Source: Pseudomonas sp. LP_7_YM (lineage in GTDB: Bacteria; Pseudomonadota; Gammaproteobacteria; Pseudomonadales; Pseudomonadaceae). From it: a stretch of DNA of 64,000 nt. The stretch spans positions 62,001 through 126,000 of the forward strand of contig NZ_SOCT01000004.1 of the NCBI RefSeq assembly GCF_004364435.1, written 5' to 3'. Shown piece after piece: positions 9,633 through 18,789 of this stretch (position 1 is its first letter; every line of letters begins with the position of its first letter). The translations under genes and the position numbers were made by a program. Under the pieces are notes generated by a model. The model was not told the origin of the DNA, did no database searches, and was given only the letters and a program-made list of their open reading frames with translations.

Positions 9633-10201
9633 TGAAGACTTTCGCCCCCCGCCAGAATGCTGGTTTCAGCATGATTGAAGTGTTGGTCAGCCTGCTCATC
9701 ACCGTGATCGGCGTCCTGGGTATGGTGGCCCTGCAAAGCAAGGCGATTCCATACACCCAGGATTCGGTGCAGCGCAATACCGCGATCATGCTGGCCGATG
9801 ATCTGGTGGAGATCATTCGCACAGCCGGCAGTTGCACCACGGCCAATGGTTGCGTGACAGCCCCAAGCGCGAGCTTCCCAACCAAACCCGCTAGCTGCAA
9901 CCCCACTCCGGCCACGTTGTCGACCCAGATTGGCTGCTGGGCAGACCAGGCGAGTCGCGCGTTGCCCGGTGCAGATGCTCTCCTCAACAAATCGTTTTAC
10001 GTCTGCCGAAGCTTGGTGCCGGGCGACGTCACCGCCTCAGCGTGCGGCACATCCAGCACATCGAATACCGAAATAGAGATACAGGTGGCATGGACGGTGA
10101 AATCGGCCAGCGAATGCCTGGACAAAGGTCAGGCATCCAATCCGACAGCGAGCTCCACCACCTGCACTTATCGCATTAGAACCAGGGTAAGCGCGCAATG
10201 A
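9632..10201 (+). CDS. pilV: Type IV pilus minor pilin PilV
   Basis: PilV helps initiate pilus assembly and connects other minor pilins with PilY1. The leader of 11 residues ends in Gly before FSMIEVLVSLL (Glu at +5), followed by a hydrophobic helix to about residue 38. The globular part has several cysteines, likely in disulfides. ATG at 9632 overlaps the preceding stop by one base, and the stop overlaps the pilW ATG (ATGA), so translation is coupled. Confidence 0.9.
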   Translation: MKTFAPRQNAGFSMIEVLVSLLITVIGVLGMVALQSKAIPYTQDSVQRNTAIMLADDLVEIIRTAGSCTTANGCVTAPSASFPTKPASCNPTPATLSTQIGCWADQASRALPGADALLNKSFYVCRSLVPGDVTASACGTSSTSNTEIEIQVAWTVKSASECLDKGQASNPTASSTTCTYRIRTRVSAQ

Positions 10202-10986
10202 AACGAATTGCCAAGATGACTACAGTTTGGAGCTCACAACGAGGGCTGTCGCTGATCGAACTGATGGTAGCGATGGTGATCGGCCTGGTGCTGATCCTTG
10301 GCGTCACGCAAATTCTTATCAACAATCAGAAGAGCTATCTGTTTCAGCAAGGGCAGGTGGGCAATCAGGAAAACAGCCGGTTTACTCTGGCGGTCTTGAG
10401 TCAGGAGCTTTCCAAGGCGGGGTACCGCAGCAAACCGACAACCGCACTGGCACTCGGTGCAGGACAGGGATGCACTTTTCCTGCCGGGACCTCTGTCATC
10501 GCCGTATCAGCCACATCGTTGTGCATTCGCTATCAGGCCGCGAACAAGGGTGATGTGAACTGCCAAGGTGGGGCATTGGCAAGTGGCGATCAGAACGCCA
10601 TCCTCAATCCTTATGCCCAAAGCAACCCGATCGTCGTTGAAAAAATCTGGTTTGATTCAACCAGCAGTTCGATCAGTTGCACGACCGGCACAACGACTCA
10701 GCAACTGGTCACCGGAGTCGCCGCATTGAGTTTCGACTTCGGCTCCGGCTCGGCCGACCTGAAGACAGTGACAAGCTTCAGCACAAACCCCACAGGTGCC
10801 ATTGGCGCGGTGCGCTACACGGTGCTAATGAAGAGTCCCGGCACGGCATCGATAAGGGACTCATCGACAAAGGCATCACCTGCCCTGACCGAGTGGAATA
10901 ACCGGTTCGGTACTAGCCTGTCCGACAGTAATCAGATTTATCAGATTGTCCAGGGTACGACCATGATCAGGAACCAGATGCAATGA
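10198..10986 (+). CDS. pilW: Type IV pilus minor pilin PilW
   Basis: 262-residue PilW-family prepilin. The 16-residue leader ends in Gly before LSLIELMVAM (Glu +5), with the hydrophobic helix to about residue 45, then a conserved segment of the family (SRFTLAVLSQELSKAGY). Its larger size compared with the other minor pilins is typical of PilW. The overlaps with pilV and pilX (ATGA at each junction) place it inside the operon. Confidence 0.9.
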   Translation: MKRIAKMTTVWSSQRGLSLIELMVAMVIGLVLILGVTQILINNQKSYLFQQGQVGNQENSRFTLAVLSQELSKAGYRSKPTTALALGAGQGCTFPAGTSVIAVSATSLCIRYQAANKGDVNCQGGALASGDQNAILNPYAQSNPIVVEKIWFDSTSSSISCTTGTTTQQLVTGVAALSFDFGSGSADLKTVTSFSTNPTGAIGAVRYTVLMKSPGTASIRDSSTKASPALTEWNNRFGTSLSDSNQIYQIVQGTTMIRNQMQ

Positions 10987-11552
10987 GCCTTTTCGTGGCG
11001 AGCCAATCCTTTGCAGCGCCCCGCCATCAGACGGGCGCAACGCTGCTGGTGGCAATCATGATGCTGTTGATCATCACCCTGCTGGCGCTGTCCAGCCTGC
11101 GTGGCGTATCACTGGAGTCGCGCATCACCGGTAATCTGAAGCAGCAGAAGACCCTATTCAATGCGGCGGAAGGTGCGTTGCGCATTGGTGAAAGCAGCAT
11201 CAGCCTGACCAAAGCACCTTCGCTGGACAATGCATGCAATGCCGCATCCTGCTTACGCTGGAAGCTGTCAGACCTGACGGCCACCACCGGCAAAGACACA
11301 GTGACGCGCTTCGGGACGGCAGACAACGGCACCAACACTATGAAGCTGACGACCAACTACGACGTCAAGGTTCAGTGGTACGTCGTGGACTTGGGAAATC
11401 TGGTGGGTTCGAGCCAAGGCAACTGTGCGGTCATGGGCTGCGGCCCACATCACTACGAAATAAACGCCTGTGCATCGGCGACCAGCTACTGCACCGAGAG
11501 CACCGACGCTCAACGCGTCATCCTGCGCACTGTCATTGCACGGTATTACTAA
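10983..11552 (+). CDS. pilX: Type IV pilus minor pilin PilX
   Basis: PilX-family prepilin of 189 residues. Leader of 18 residues to Gly, then ATLLVAIMMLL; the +5 residue is Val instead of Glu, as in the PilX family, which is considered the tip-proximal subunit like GspK. The conserved SSLRGVSLESRITGN block follows the helix. The stop TAA shares one base with the pilY1 ATG. Confidence 0.9.
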   Translation: MSLFVASQSFAAPRHQTGATLLVAIMMLLIITLLALSSLRGVSLESRITGNLKQQKTLFNAAEGALRIGESSISLTKAPSLDNACNAASCLRWKLSDLTATTGKDTVTRFGTADNGTNTMKLTTNYDVKVQWYVVDLGNLVGSSQGNCAVMGCGPHHYEINACASATSYCTESTDAQRVILRTVIARYY

Positions 11553-14500
11553 TGAACATTCGCCAGTACTGGACCGGCATCAACGCGTCCAATGCCGTCA
11601 AACTGGTTGCGGCCTTGCTAACCACATCAATCCTTGCGGTGCCATCTGCCCAGGCAGACGTCAGCCAGGTGCCTGCGCAGGTACCGTTGTTCGTCAACGA
11701 TTCGGTGCCCCCGCTGAACATGCTGGTCGTAGGCCGCGACCACAAGCTGTTCTTCCCGGCCTACAACGATGCGTCGGACCTTGATAACGACGGGTCGATC
11801 GAGATTCGCTACAAGCCTTCGATCACCTACCTGGGCTATTTCGACTCCAACACTTGCTACAGCTACACGGGCTCCTACTTCACCCCGGCGGCTGTAGCAG
11901 ACAGCAAGAAATGCACAAGCAAAGCTGGCCGCTGGAGTGGTGACTACCTCAACTACCTAACCACCTCTCGCGCCGATGCACTGCGCAAAGTGCTATATGG
12001 CGGCTATCGCAGCACAGACACCGCGACCCAGACCATTTTGGAACGGGCCTACATCCCGACTGACGCCCACACCTGGGGCAAGGAATACAACGGTTCAGCC
12101 GCCACTGCCGATGGTTATAACCTGTCGGACTACACACCGTTTGCCAACCCCACCGGCAGCAACCGGGCGCTCTTCGCCAACAACACCCAGACTACAGCGG
12201 GCGGGCCGTTACTGCGGGTTGTGCCCAGCATTGCCAATCTGCGCATCTATGGCTGGGTCTCTCGGGAGGTCACCCAAGGCGGTGCCAAGGCCAACGATAC
12301 CTCCTTCAAGGAGGTCGACCTCACCAGCCAGATTCAGGACTTTATCGTTCGCGTGGAGGTCTGCAAGAAAAGCACGGTCATCCCGCTGGAGAGCAACTGC
12401 AAGACCTACCCTAACGGCAATAACAAACCTACCGGCATCCTTCACGACTACGGTGAAGGCAATCAGATGTACTTCGGTCTCATGACGGGTACGTATGCCA
12501 ATAACCTCCAGGGTGGCGCGATTCGCAAGGCGATCAGCAGCTTCGCCAACGAGGTCGACACCTCGACCGGTATCTTCGGCACCGCGAAAACCAGCGGCAA
12601 CACCACCACCTACACCAAAGGCGCGCTGATCAACACGCTCGACTCGTTGAAGATCGCCAAGACAGCCTGTAGCACCCAAGGCAACTCGATCGATAACGGG
12701 ACTTGTCAGGACTGGGGCAACCCGCTGGCCGAAATGATGTTTGAGACGATGCGTTATTTCAGCGGGGTGGCCGACACCAAGCAAACCCAGGTGGCTCCTA
12801 CCACGGCTTACCTTTCAGGCACCGGTGACAGCAACCTCGGGCTTACCGGCCTGACCAGCTGGAGCAACCCATATTCGGCCAGCCCAAATCCGGAGGGCAC
12901 CACGCCAACCTTTCCAAGCTGCTCGAAGCCGTTCGAAACACTTTTCAGCGATATCAACCCGACCTACGATTCAGATCTGCCCGGTAGTGCCTACACCATT
13001 GTCAAAGGGCCAACCACCACTACTGCGTTGAACGACTTTGACGTGGCCACATTCGGCCAGAAGATTTGGACCAATGATGTTGGCTCCGGAGCCAAAAATA
13101 TTAATATCGGGCAAACCCCAACCAGTGCTGGCAGGAGCACCGCCCCGATTGTCGCCTCGACCTATGATGACCTGGCCCCGACCGCCAAGAGCGCCTCAAG
13201 CTTCGGCAACATTCGCGGCCTTCCAGAAGAACCGGCCAAGCAAGGCACATTCAACGCAGGCGCCGTGGCTTACTTCGGTAACACCTACCCTATTACCTCA
13301 CTGGGCAGTCAGAAGGTTCAGACGTTTTCCATCGCGTTGTCATCGACGTTGCCGCGCATCCAGATGCCCGTCGGCACCGGCACCATCACGCTGCTGCCCT
13401 ACGGCAAAGTGGTCAATACCAACGGGGTGACCGAACAGATCACTGGCTTTTACATCGATTCGCTGTACAACATGCCCGGCCAGCAGGCCAACACCAACAT
13501 CAACGGTGGCCGGGCCCAGGCAGTGTTCCGCGTGGTATTCGACGACAGTGGCCAAGGCGGCGACTATGACATGGACGCCATCGTGCTCTATACCGTGTCA
13601 GTGGTTAAAACCGGAACGGTAGATACCCTGGATGTCCGGCTGGAAACGGTTTACGCCCAAGCGGGCTATGAATCGCACATGGGCTACACCATTTCCGGTA
13701 CGACGGCAGATGGCATTTACCTTGAAGTCACCGGTGGCGGCAACGGCAACCTGCACTATGCGCTTGATACGCCTGGTACCCAGATTCCCAACTCCTGTTC
13801 GGCAGGCTGCAGCGGCTCCGGCACGCTGCTTCCAGGTATGAAATCGGGCAGCACCGTGGTAAACGGCGCCACCTTCAAAACTCGTAATTTTACGCCGTCC
13901 TCTTCACGCTCGGTCACCAACCTGATGGACCCCTTGTGGTACGCCGCGAAATGGGGCGGGTTCGGCGACTCGAGCAACACGACCAGCAGCCTGCCGATAG
14001 CCGGGCAGTGGGACTCAAACGTGTCAGGTACGCCGGATAACTACTTTCTGGTGAGCAGCGCGTCTACGCTCAAGGCACAACTGCAGACTGCATTCAGCCA
14101 GATCCTGCAAAAGAACACTTCGGTGGCACCGCCTGCCGCCAGCCCGCCGCCACTGTCCTCAAGCACTGCAACGACGACCTACACGGACAGCTTCAACGTC
14201 GCGCTATGGAGTGGTGACCTGACCAAGGCCACCGAAAGCTACGACAGCACGACGGGCGTGAAGAGTGCCACGGTCAACTGGAGCGCAGCGGCCGCCATGC
14301 CTGCGGCGGGCAGCCGAAACATCAAGATCGCCAACGCTGCCGGCACCGCGCTGGTGGACTTCACTTACGCCAACCTCGCCGGGCGCAGCTACCCGGCAGG
14401 GTCTGCCTGGCAGACCACGGCCAGCTCCACGCCGTCCACCGGGCTGACCGCAGACCAGGTCGCGTTCGTGCGCGGAGACCGCTCGCTTGAGGGAAGCACC

Positions 14501-16084
14501 TTTCGCAGGCGACTTTCGACACTGGGCGATATCGTGAACTCACAACCTGTGGTCGTGGATTCTGCGACCTTCGTCACCTCGATGGCTGACACACTGTCAG
14601 GCGCGACAAAATATGCAGCGTTCCAGACCACGGCCAGTAACCGCCGCGCTCAAGTCTACGTCGGCGCCAACGATGGCATGCTTCACGCGTTTGACGTAGC
14701 CACGGGCGTCGAGAAGTTCGCTTTCATACCCACGGCGCTGGTTTCAAAGCTAAACGTGCTGACCTCCAAGACTTACAACAGCGACTCGACCCTGCACCGC
14801 TTCTTCGTCGATGGCACGCCGGTGGTCTCCGACGTGTACTTCGGCTCGGCATGGCATACGGTGTTGATCGGGACACTGGGAGGGGGCGGCAGCGAGGTCT
14901 TCGCACTGGATGTCACCGACCCCAACAATATTTCGCTGCTCTGGGAATTCACGTCAGTCACCGATCCCGACCTGGGCAACACGTTCTCAACGCCCTACAT
15001 CTCCAAACTGCACTCAGGTGATTGGGGCGTTATTTTCGGCAACGGCTACAACAGTGGCAACGGCGGTACTGCCAGCCTGTTCATTCTCAACGTGGCCACG
15101 GGAGCGGTAATCAAGAAGCTCAACACCAGTACCACCGCCAGTTTGGCTGCAGGCGCGAACGGACTTTCGACACCGGTGATCCTTGATGCCGACTCCGACG
15201 GTATCGCTGACTATGTGTATGCCGGCGACTTGCAGGGCAACCTCTGGCGTTTCGACTTGATCAACCCAGGCTCATTGACGGCCACCGCAACTGCTGCCAA
15301 CTATGCAGTGTCCTTCGCCGGCAAGCCGCTTTATACCGCCGCAGCGCCGACAGCTGGGGCTGCTGCCCAGTCGATTACCACGCCCCCGGTTGTTTTTCCA
15401 CACCCCACGGGGACTGGCACCTTGGTGATTTTCGGCACGGGTCGATACTTTACCTCTGCTGATAAATCAAGCACCGACCTTCAATCCCTTTATGGCATCT
15501 GGGACCCACTAACCCAGGGGCAAACAGCTTCTACACCTGCTGGAACCACCCAGCTGACCTCCCTGGGCCGCGCCAATCTCCAGGCCCAGACGCTGTCTAC
15601 AGTCGCCGGTACGCTTGGCACCAGTACGGGGCTTAGGACCGTCACCACCAATGCGGTTGACTGGGCGAGCAAATATGGCTGGTATCTGGACCTGAAAACC
15701 AGCGCCACGCTGACCGGTGAACGCATGGTCGATTTGCTGGACATCCAGGGCAGTGTGTTATTCGTGGCAACGCGTACGCCGATTACCGGTGTTTGCGAAG
15801 CCGGGATCCAGGGCAAGCGGCTGGGGCTTGATCCCAACACTGGCGGTGCTACGACCTTCTCGATCTTCGACTTCAGCCGCAACGGAGTCATTGGCAGCGA
15901 AGATACCTTGTCGGGTGCCATTGTCAGCGGCTTCGACTCTGCAGCAGGTGGATTTGCCGTGGTCGCAGGTAATGGGCCATCTGGACTCTCAACCATGTAC
16001 AACAGCGACGGCACCAACAGCAGCATGAACGTATTTACCGGTTTCCAGTACAACGGCCGCCAGACCTGGCGAGTGATTCCATGA
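11552..16084 (+). CDS. pilY1: PilY1-type pilus tip adhesin/assembly protein
   Basis: PilY1 sits at the pilus tip, supports assembly and retraction balance, and acts in adhesion. The 1510-residue protein has an N-terminal signal peptide (cleavage near PSAQA, residue 32). The C-terminal beta-propeller (about residues 980-1480) contains the calcium loop DADSDGIAD at 1212-1220, known in PilY1/PilC proteins. At the N-terminus there is no DxSGSM metal-site motif of a von Willebrand A domain; instead a block around residues 65-100 with DASDLDNDG (73-81) resembles Neisseria PilC-type proteins. The frame is open upstream to 11234 but the ATG at 11552 is right behind pilX. No pilY2 gene follows; the stop overlaps the pilE start. 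Confidence 0.92.
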   Translation: MNIRQYWTGINASNAVKLVAALLTTSILAVPSAQADVSQVPAQVPLFVNDSVPPLNMLVVGRDHKLFFPAYNDASDLDNDGSIEIRYKPSITYLGYFDSNTCYSYTGSYFTPAAVADSKKCTSKAGRWSGDYLNYLTTSRADALRKVLYGGYRSTDTATQTILERAYIPTDAHTWGKEYNGSAATADGYNLSDYTPFANPTGSNRALFANNTQTTAGGPLLRVVPSIANLRIYGWVSREVTQGGAKANDTSFKEVDLTSQIQDFIVRVEVCKKSTVIPLESNCKTYPNGNNKPTGILHDYGEGNQMYFGLMTGTYANNLQGGAIRKAISSFANEVDTSTGIFGTAKTSGNTTTYTKGALINTLDSLKIAKTACSTQGNSIDNGTCQDWGNPLAEMMFETMRYFSGVADTKQTQVAPTTAYLSGTGDSNLGLTGLTSWSNPYSASPNPEGTTPTFPSCSKPFETLFSDINPTYDSDLPGSAYTIVKGPTTTTALNDFDVATFGQKIWTNDVGSGAKNINIGQTPTSAGRSTAPIVASTYDDLAPTAKSASSFGNIRGLPEEPAKQGTFNAGAVAYFGNTYPITSLGSQKVQTFSIALSSTLPRIQMPVGTGTITLLPYGKVVNTNGVTEQITGFYIDSLYNMPGQQANTNINGGRAQAVFRVVFDDSGQGGDYDMDAIVLYTVSVVKTGTVDTLDVRLETVYAQAGYESHMGYTISGTTADGIYLEVTGGGNGNLHYALDTPGTQIPNSCSAGCSGSGTLLPGMKSGSTVVNGATFKTRNFTPSSSRSVTNLMDPLWYAAKWGGFGDSSNTTSSLPIAGQWDSNVSGTPDNYFLVSSASTLKAQLQTAFSQILQKNTSVAPPAASPPPLSSSTATTTYTDSFNVALWSGDLTKATESYDSTTGVKSATVNWSAAAAMPAAGSRNIKIANAAGTALVDFTYANLAGRSYPAGSAWQTTASSTPSTGLTADQVAFVRGDRSLEGSTFRRRLSTLGDIVNSQPVVVDSATFVTSMADTLSGATKYAAFQTTASNRRAQVYVGANDGMLHAFDVATGVEKFAFIPTALVSKLNVLTSKTYNSDSTLHRFFVDGTPVVSDVYFGSAWHTVLIGTLGGGGSEVFALDVTDPNNISLLWEFTSVTDPDLGNTFSTPYISKLHSGDWGVIFGNGYNSGNGGTASLFILNVATGAVIKKLNTSTTASLAAGANGLSTPVILDADSDGIADYVYAGDLQGNLWRFDLINPGSLTATATAANYAVSFAGKPLYTAAAPTAGAAAQSITTPPVVFPHPTGTGTLVIFGTGRYFTSADKSSTDLQSLYGIWDPLTQGQTASTPAGTTQLTSLGRANLQAQTLSTVAGTLGTSTGLRTVTTNAVDWASKYGWYLDLKTSATLTGERMVDLLDIQGSVLFVATRTPITGVCEAGIQGKRLGLDPNTGGATTFSIFDFSRNGVIGSEDTLSGAIVSGFDSAAGGFAVVAGNGPSGLSTMYNSDGTNSSMNVFTGFQYNGRQTWRVIP

Positions 16085-16530
16085 CCTTGAGAGATCGGCA
16101 GAAGATGCGATATTTAAAAACAGACGAGCACGGCTTCACCCTGATAGAGCTGATGATCACCGTAGCGATCGTCGCGATTCTTGCAGCCATTGCTTATCCG
16201 TCCTACACCAAGTACGTGCAGCGTGGGTATCGCTCAGAAGGGATCGCGATGCTCAGTGATGCGGTGGCACGAATGGAGCGCTATTACGCGCAGAACAATA
16301 CGTATGTGGGTGCTACGCTGTCGACACTCGGCCTTAGCACTGACAGCAAAGTCACAACGCTTAGCTCTGCTAACAGCAAATACACGTTGAGTTTTTCAGG
16401 GACACCCGGCGCCACCACCTACACGCTACAAGTCGTTCCGCAAGACAGTCAGGCCAAAGACACCTGCGGCACTATGACGATCAATCAGGCCGGCGCTAAA
16501 ACGCCTACCACAGCGGAATGCTGGAGGTAA
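16081..16530 (+). CDS. pilE: Type IV minor pilin PilE
   Basis: Last gene of the forward minor-pilin operon, 149 residues. The 18-residue leader ends with Gly before FTLIELMITVAIVAILAAIAYP (classic pilin N-terminus, Glu +5), then YTKYVQRGYRSEG. A C-terminal Cys pair (CGTM...ECWR) would form the D-loop disulfide. An in-frame Met at residue 9 could give a shorter leader. It ends seven bases from the end of the convergent second PilE-like gene, with no obvious terminator between them. Confidence 0.9.
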   Translation: MTLRDRQKMRYLKTDEHGFTLIELMITVAIVAILAAIAYPSYTKYVQRGYRSEGIAMLSDAVARMERYYAQNNTYVGATLSTLGLSTDSKVTTLSSANSKYTLSFSGTPGATTYTLQVVPQDSQAKDTCGTMTINQAGAKTPTTAECWR

Positions 16531-16537
16531 GGATCAA

Positions 16538-16954
16538 TCAGCGCCCCCAACACCCCTGCACACTGGCATCGCCCGACATCCCTTGGTTGTCGCGCCTGCC
16601 AGTGTTCTCCAGCACGAACGCGCCGCACTTGTCCCCGCTCATCAACGTGCCGCCAATCGGCATTGCTTTAAGCACGAACATCTGCTCGGAACGCTTGGCC
16701 TCAATTACATAAAACCCGTTGCCCTCGGACACTGCGTGCTCGCGAGCAGGAGGCCCTGTCACGTCCGAATACTGCCCGGCACGGGAATGGAACCGCTCAA
16801 GCTTGTGCGCTTCTTCGACCAGGACGGCCGCGATTTGCGAGCGCCGGATCTTGCGGGTGTGTTCGGTGTAGGTCGGGTAAGCGACAGCGGCGAGGATCGC
16901 GATGATGGCGACCGCGATCAGCAATTCAATCAGCGTGAAACCTCGTTCTGTCAT
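16538..16954 (-). CDS. Second PilE-like type IV pilin
   Basis: 138-residue prepilin, last gene of the minus-strand pilin set. A five-residue leader (MTERG) precedes FTLIELLIAVAIIAILAAVAYP, almost the same helix as the forward PilE, while the rest differs clearly. It has the pilin-type C-terminal Cys pair (CGAF...GCWG). The start at 16954 lies 12 bases after the PilX-like stop. The frame is open far upstream but only this start gives a prepilin leader. It is probably a paralogue of pilE serving the second minor-pilin set. Confidence 0.87.
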   Translation of the reverse strand: MTERGFTLIELLIAVAIIAILAAVAYPTYTEHTRKIRRSQIAAVLVEEAHKLERFHSRAGQYSDVTGPPAREHAVSEGNGFYVIEAKRSEQMFVLKAMPIGGTLMSGDKCGAFVLENTGRRDNQGMSGDASVQGCWGR

Positions 16955-16965
16955 CCGCCCTGCCC

Positions 16966-17454
16966 TCACCGCCGTTGTCGCCACAAGATTCGGCGCTCGC
17001 CGGTGTGAATGCTCTCGAGCACGGTGCGCGACGTACCCTGAACACCGATGGCGGTCACCCGATACAGCTTTTGTGGCTGGGGTTGGTCCGGTGCGGCGGC
17101 AGGGTCTTCGGTTTCGCCAAGGTACTGAATACCGAAGAACCCACCGTTGCTCGCCAGCCAGTTCACCCCGGATGCCCGCCCCCTGCCGCCAGCGGTGAGG
17201 CTCAGGGCTTCTGGCGGCGGAAGGCACGTGACGGGCGTCGAGCACCGGGAATGTGAAAAGCCTGGCATGAGCACTTCGGTTTCTGCGGTTCGCAGCACGG
17301 TCTCGGCCAGTTGAAAGGAGGCATCGCGCAGTACCAGGCCGCCTGCCGCTTTCTCCTGAAGCGTCGCGTTCTGCATGGACGAGGTCGCCAGCAGCGTCAG
17401 AAGCATGAGAAACACCAGGCTGACAATCAGTACCGCTCCACGCTGGGTCTTCAT
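16966..17454 (-). CDS. Second PilX-like minor pilin
   Basis: 162-residue PilX-family prepilin. The six-residue leader MKTQRG is followed by AVLIVSLVFLMLLTLLATSSMQN; like other PilX proteins it lacks Glu at +5. The segment TLQEKAAGG corresponds to the conserved post-helix block of the family. A good GAGGAG ribosome site precedes the ATG at 17454, ten bases after the PilW-like gene. Confidence 0.86.
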   Translation of the reverse strand: MKTQRGAVLIVSLVFLMLLTLLATSSMQNATLQEKAAGGLVLRDASFQLAETVLRTAETEVLMPGFSHSRCSTPVTCLPPPEALSLTAGGRGRASGVNWLASNGGFFGIQYLGETEDPAAAPDQPQPQKLYRVTAIGVQGTSRTVLESIHTGERRILWRQRR

Positions 17455-17464
17455 TCGCCACTCC

Positions 17465-18169
17465 TCAACCTACCCGATTACGCAGGCTGCCCACGACGCT
17501 GAAGGACCGCTCCCGCGTACGGTCTGCGGGATCGAACAGCGTCAATGTCACACGTAAGCTTCGAATCAGTTGTGGCTCCGGTTGGGCGGTATAGCGCGCA
17601 ATACTCGGGGCTTGGATTGAGTCAGCCACGCCAAACAGCACACCGAATGCGCGCACATTGCTGAGCAACGGCTGGCCGTCGAGGGTCAGCTCGCCTCGCT
17701 GTTCGTTGAATCGATAGACCTGCCGCTGAACAGCAATCGCAAATTCGCCAGGCCCCAATGACGGCGCGCGCCCGCGAGACCACGCCGTGGCCGATTTCGC
17801 GCAATCGGTATGGATGACCCAGTTGTGCCAGGACTTGTCCGTGCCAACGGCAGCGGTCGTCAGGATCAGGCTTTTCTGACGGGCATCCCACTGCACCGGC
17901 GCTTGGGATGCGGAGGAAAAACCTGCGTCAAGACTGACGTCACGCACGCTGCCCAGGCAACCGAACATACCCACCAGACGCACTTCCTGAATCATCTTGG
18001 TCAGTACAAACCGCGCATCTTCCTGCAGGCTGGCGGATGACGTCTGACTCAGCCAGGTGCTTTTGGCGGTGATGAAAATCTGCGTCAGCGCCAGGGACAT
18101 CACCAGACCGAGAACCAGCGCCAGTAAGGTCTCAACCAGGGCGAAGCCTCTGTTGTGCCGAGTTGTCAT
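17465..18169 (-). CDS. Second PilW-like minor pilin
   Basis: 234-residue PilW-family prepilin: eight-residue leader to Gly, FALVETLLALVLGLVMSLAL with Glu at +5, then the PilW-like stretch ASLQEDARFVLTKMIQEVR that matches the corresponding part of the forward PilW in pattern. It is shorter than the forward PilW (262). The ATG overlaps the stop of the PilV-like gene (ATGA), showing an operon. Confidence 0.86.
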   Translation of the reverse strand: MTTRHNRGFALVETLLALVLGLVMSLALTQIFITAKSTWLSQTSSASLQEDARFVLTKMIQEVRLVGMFGCLGSVRDVSLDAGFSSASQAPVQWDARQKSLILTTAAVGTDKSWHNWVIHTDCAKSATAWSRGRAPSLGPGEFAIAVQRQVYRFNEQRGELTLDGQPLLSNVRAFGVLFGVADSIQAPSIARYTAQPEPQLIRSLRVTLTLFDPADRTRERSFSVVGSLRNRVG

Positions 18170-18621
18170 GGGTGGGCACCTCGCTCGGGCGTGGTCACAC
18201 TGGTCAAGGTCATGGTCTGTCTCGCAGCGCCCTGGCCTTGTGCCCGCGAGTCATTCCAGTCCAGCGTGACCGTCACCCTGGCCCCACTTATCGCGATGGA
18301 CGCCTTGGCATCGTCGCCCACCGTGCGCCGCAGTTGATCGGCAAAATCGAAAAGGTCTTGATCGCGGGGAATCTCAGGGTTGCCGGAGGTGGGGGCATGA
18401 CTCAGCTCAACCAGGGCGTAGTTCGCTTGGGGGTTGGCGCGGATCCGTTCGAGCAGGTCATGAACGATGAAACTGACCTGAGTGCTGCGCATCGCGCTGT
18501 CGGTGTGCTTCAGCGCATTGAGCTGCAACGTCGCCACGCCCAGCACGCCGACGGATAACACCAGCAGCGCCACCAGCACCTCGATCAGTGTCACCCCTGC
18601 CTGTGCTGATCCCGTCGCCAT
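18166..18621 (-). CDS. Second PilV-like minor pilin
   Basis: First gene of the minus-strand pilin set. Start at 18621 was chosen because GAGGTG lies five bases upstream and it gives a nine-residue leader MATGSAQAG before VTLIEVLVALLVLSVGVLG (Glu +5). The protein is 151 residues; the frame is open to 18654. The post-helix region LERIRANPQANYALVEL is like PilV/GspI-type pilins. It is divergent from the GspH/FimT gene at 18790, sharing a 168-base promoter region. Confidence 0.85.
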   Translation of the reverse strand: MATGSAQAGVTLIEVLVALLVLSVGVLGVATLQLNALKHTDSAMRSTQVSFIVHDLLERIRANPQANYALVELSHAPTSGNPEIPRDQDLFDFADQLRRTVGDDAKASIAISGARVTVTLDWNDSRAQGQGAARQTMTLTSVTTPERGAHP

Positions 18622-18789
18622 CGAACACCTCTGCCAAGTCATGTGCAGAGACATTGAAGCCGATACTTCGTGGCCTGCCTGACAGGTGTGTAACGGCTGC
18701 TTGCGGACACATCGACTGACAATCCTCGGCCTTGTCAGTGGCCTTGGATGAGCGTTTGCTTGAGCAGGGTGTGGTGTGGGAGAGACAAG

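Noticed and set aside
11234-11551. Upstream extension of pilY1
   Set aside because: The added residues are a shadow of pilX and lack a signal peptide; the ATG at 11552 gives one.
16922-17461. N-terminal extension of the second PilE-like gene up to 17461
   Set aside because: This part is the shifted frame of the PilX-like gene; only the ATG at 16954 gives a prepilin leader.
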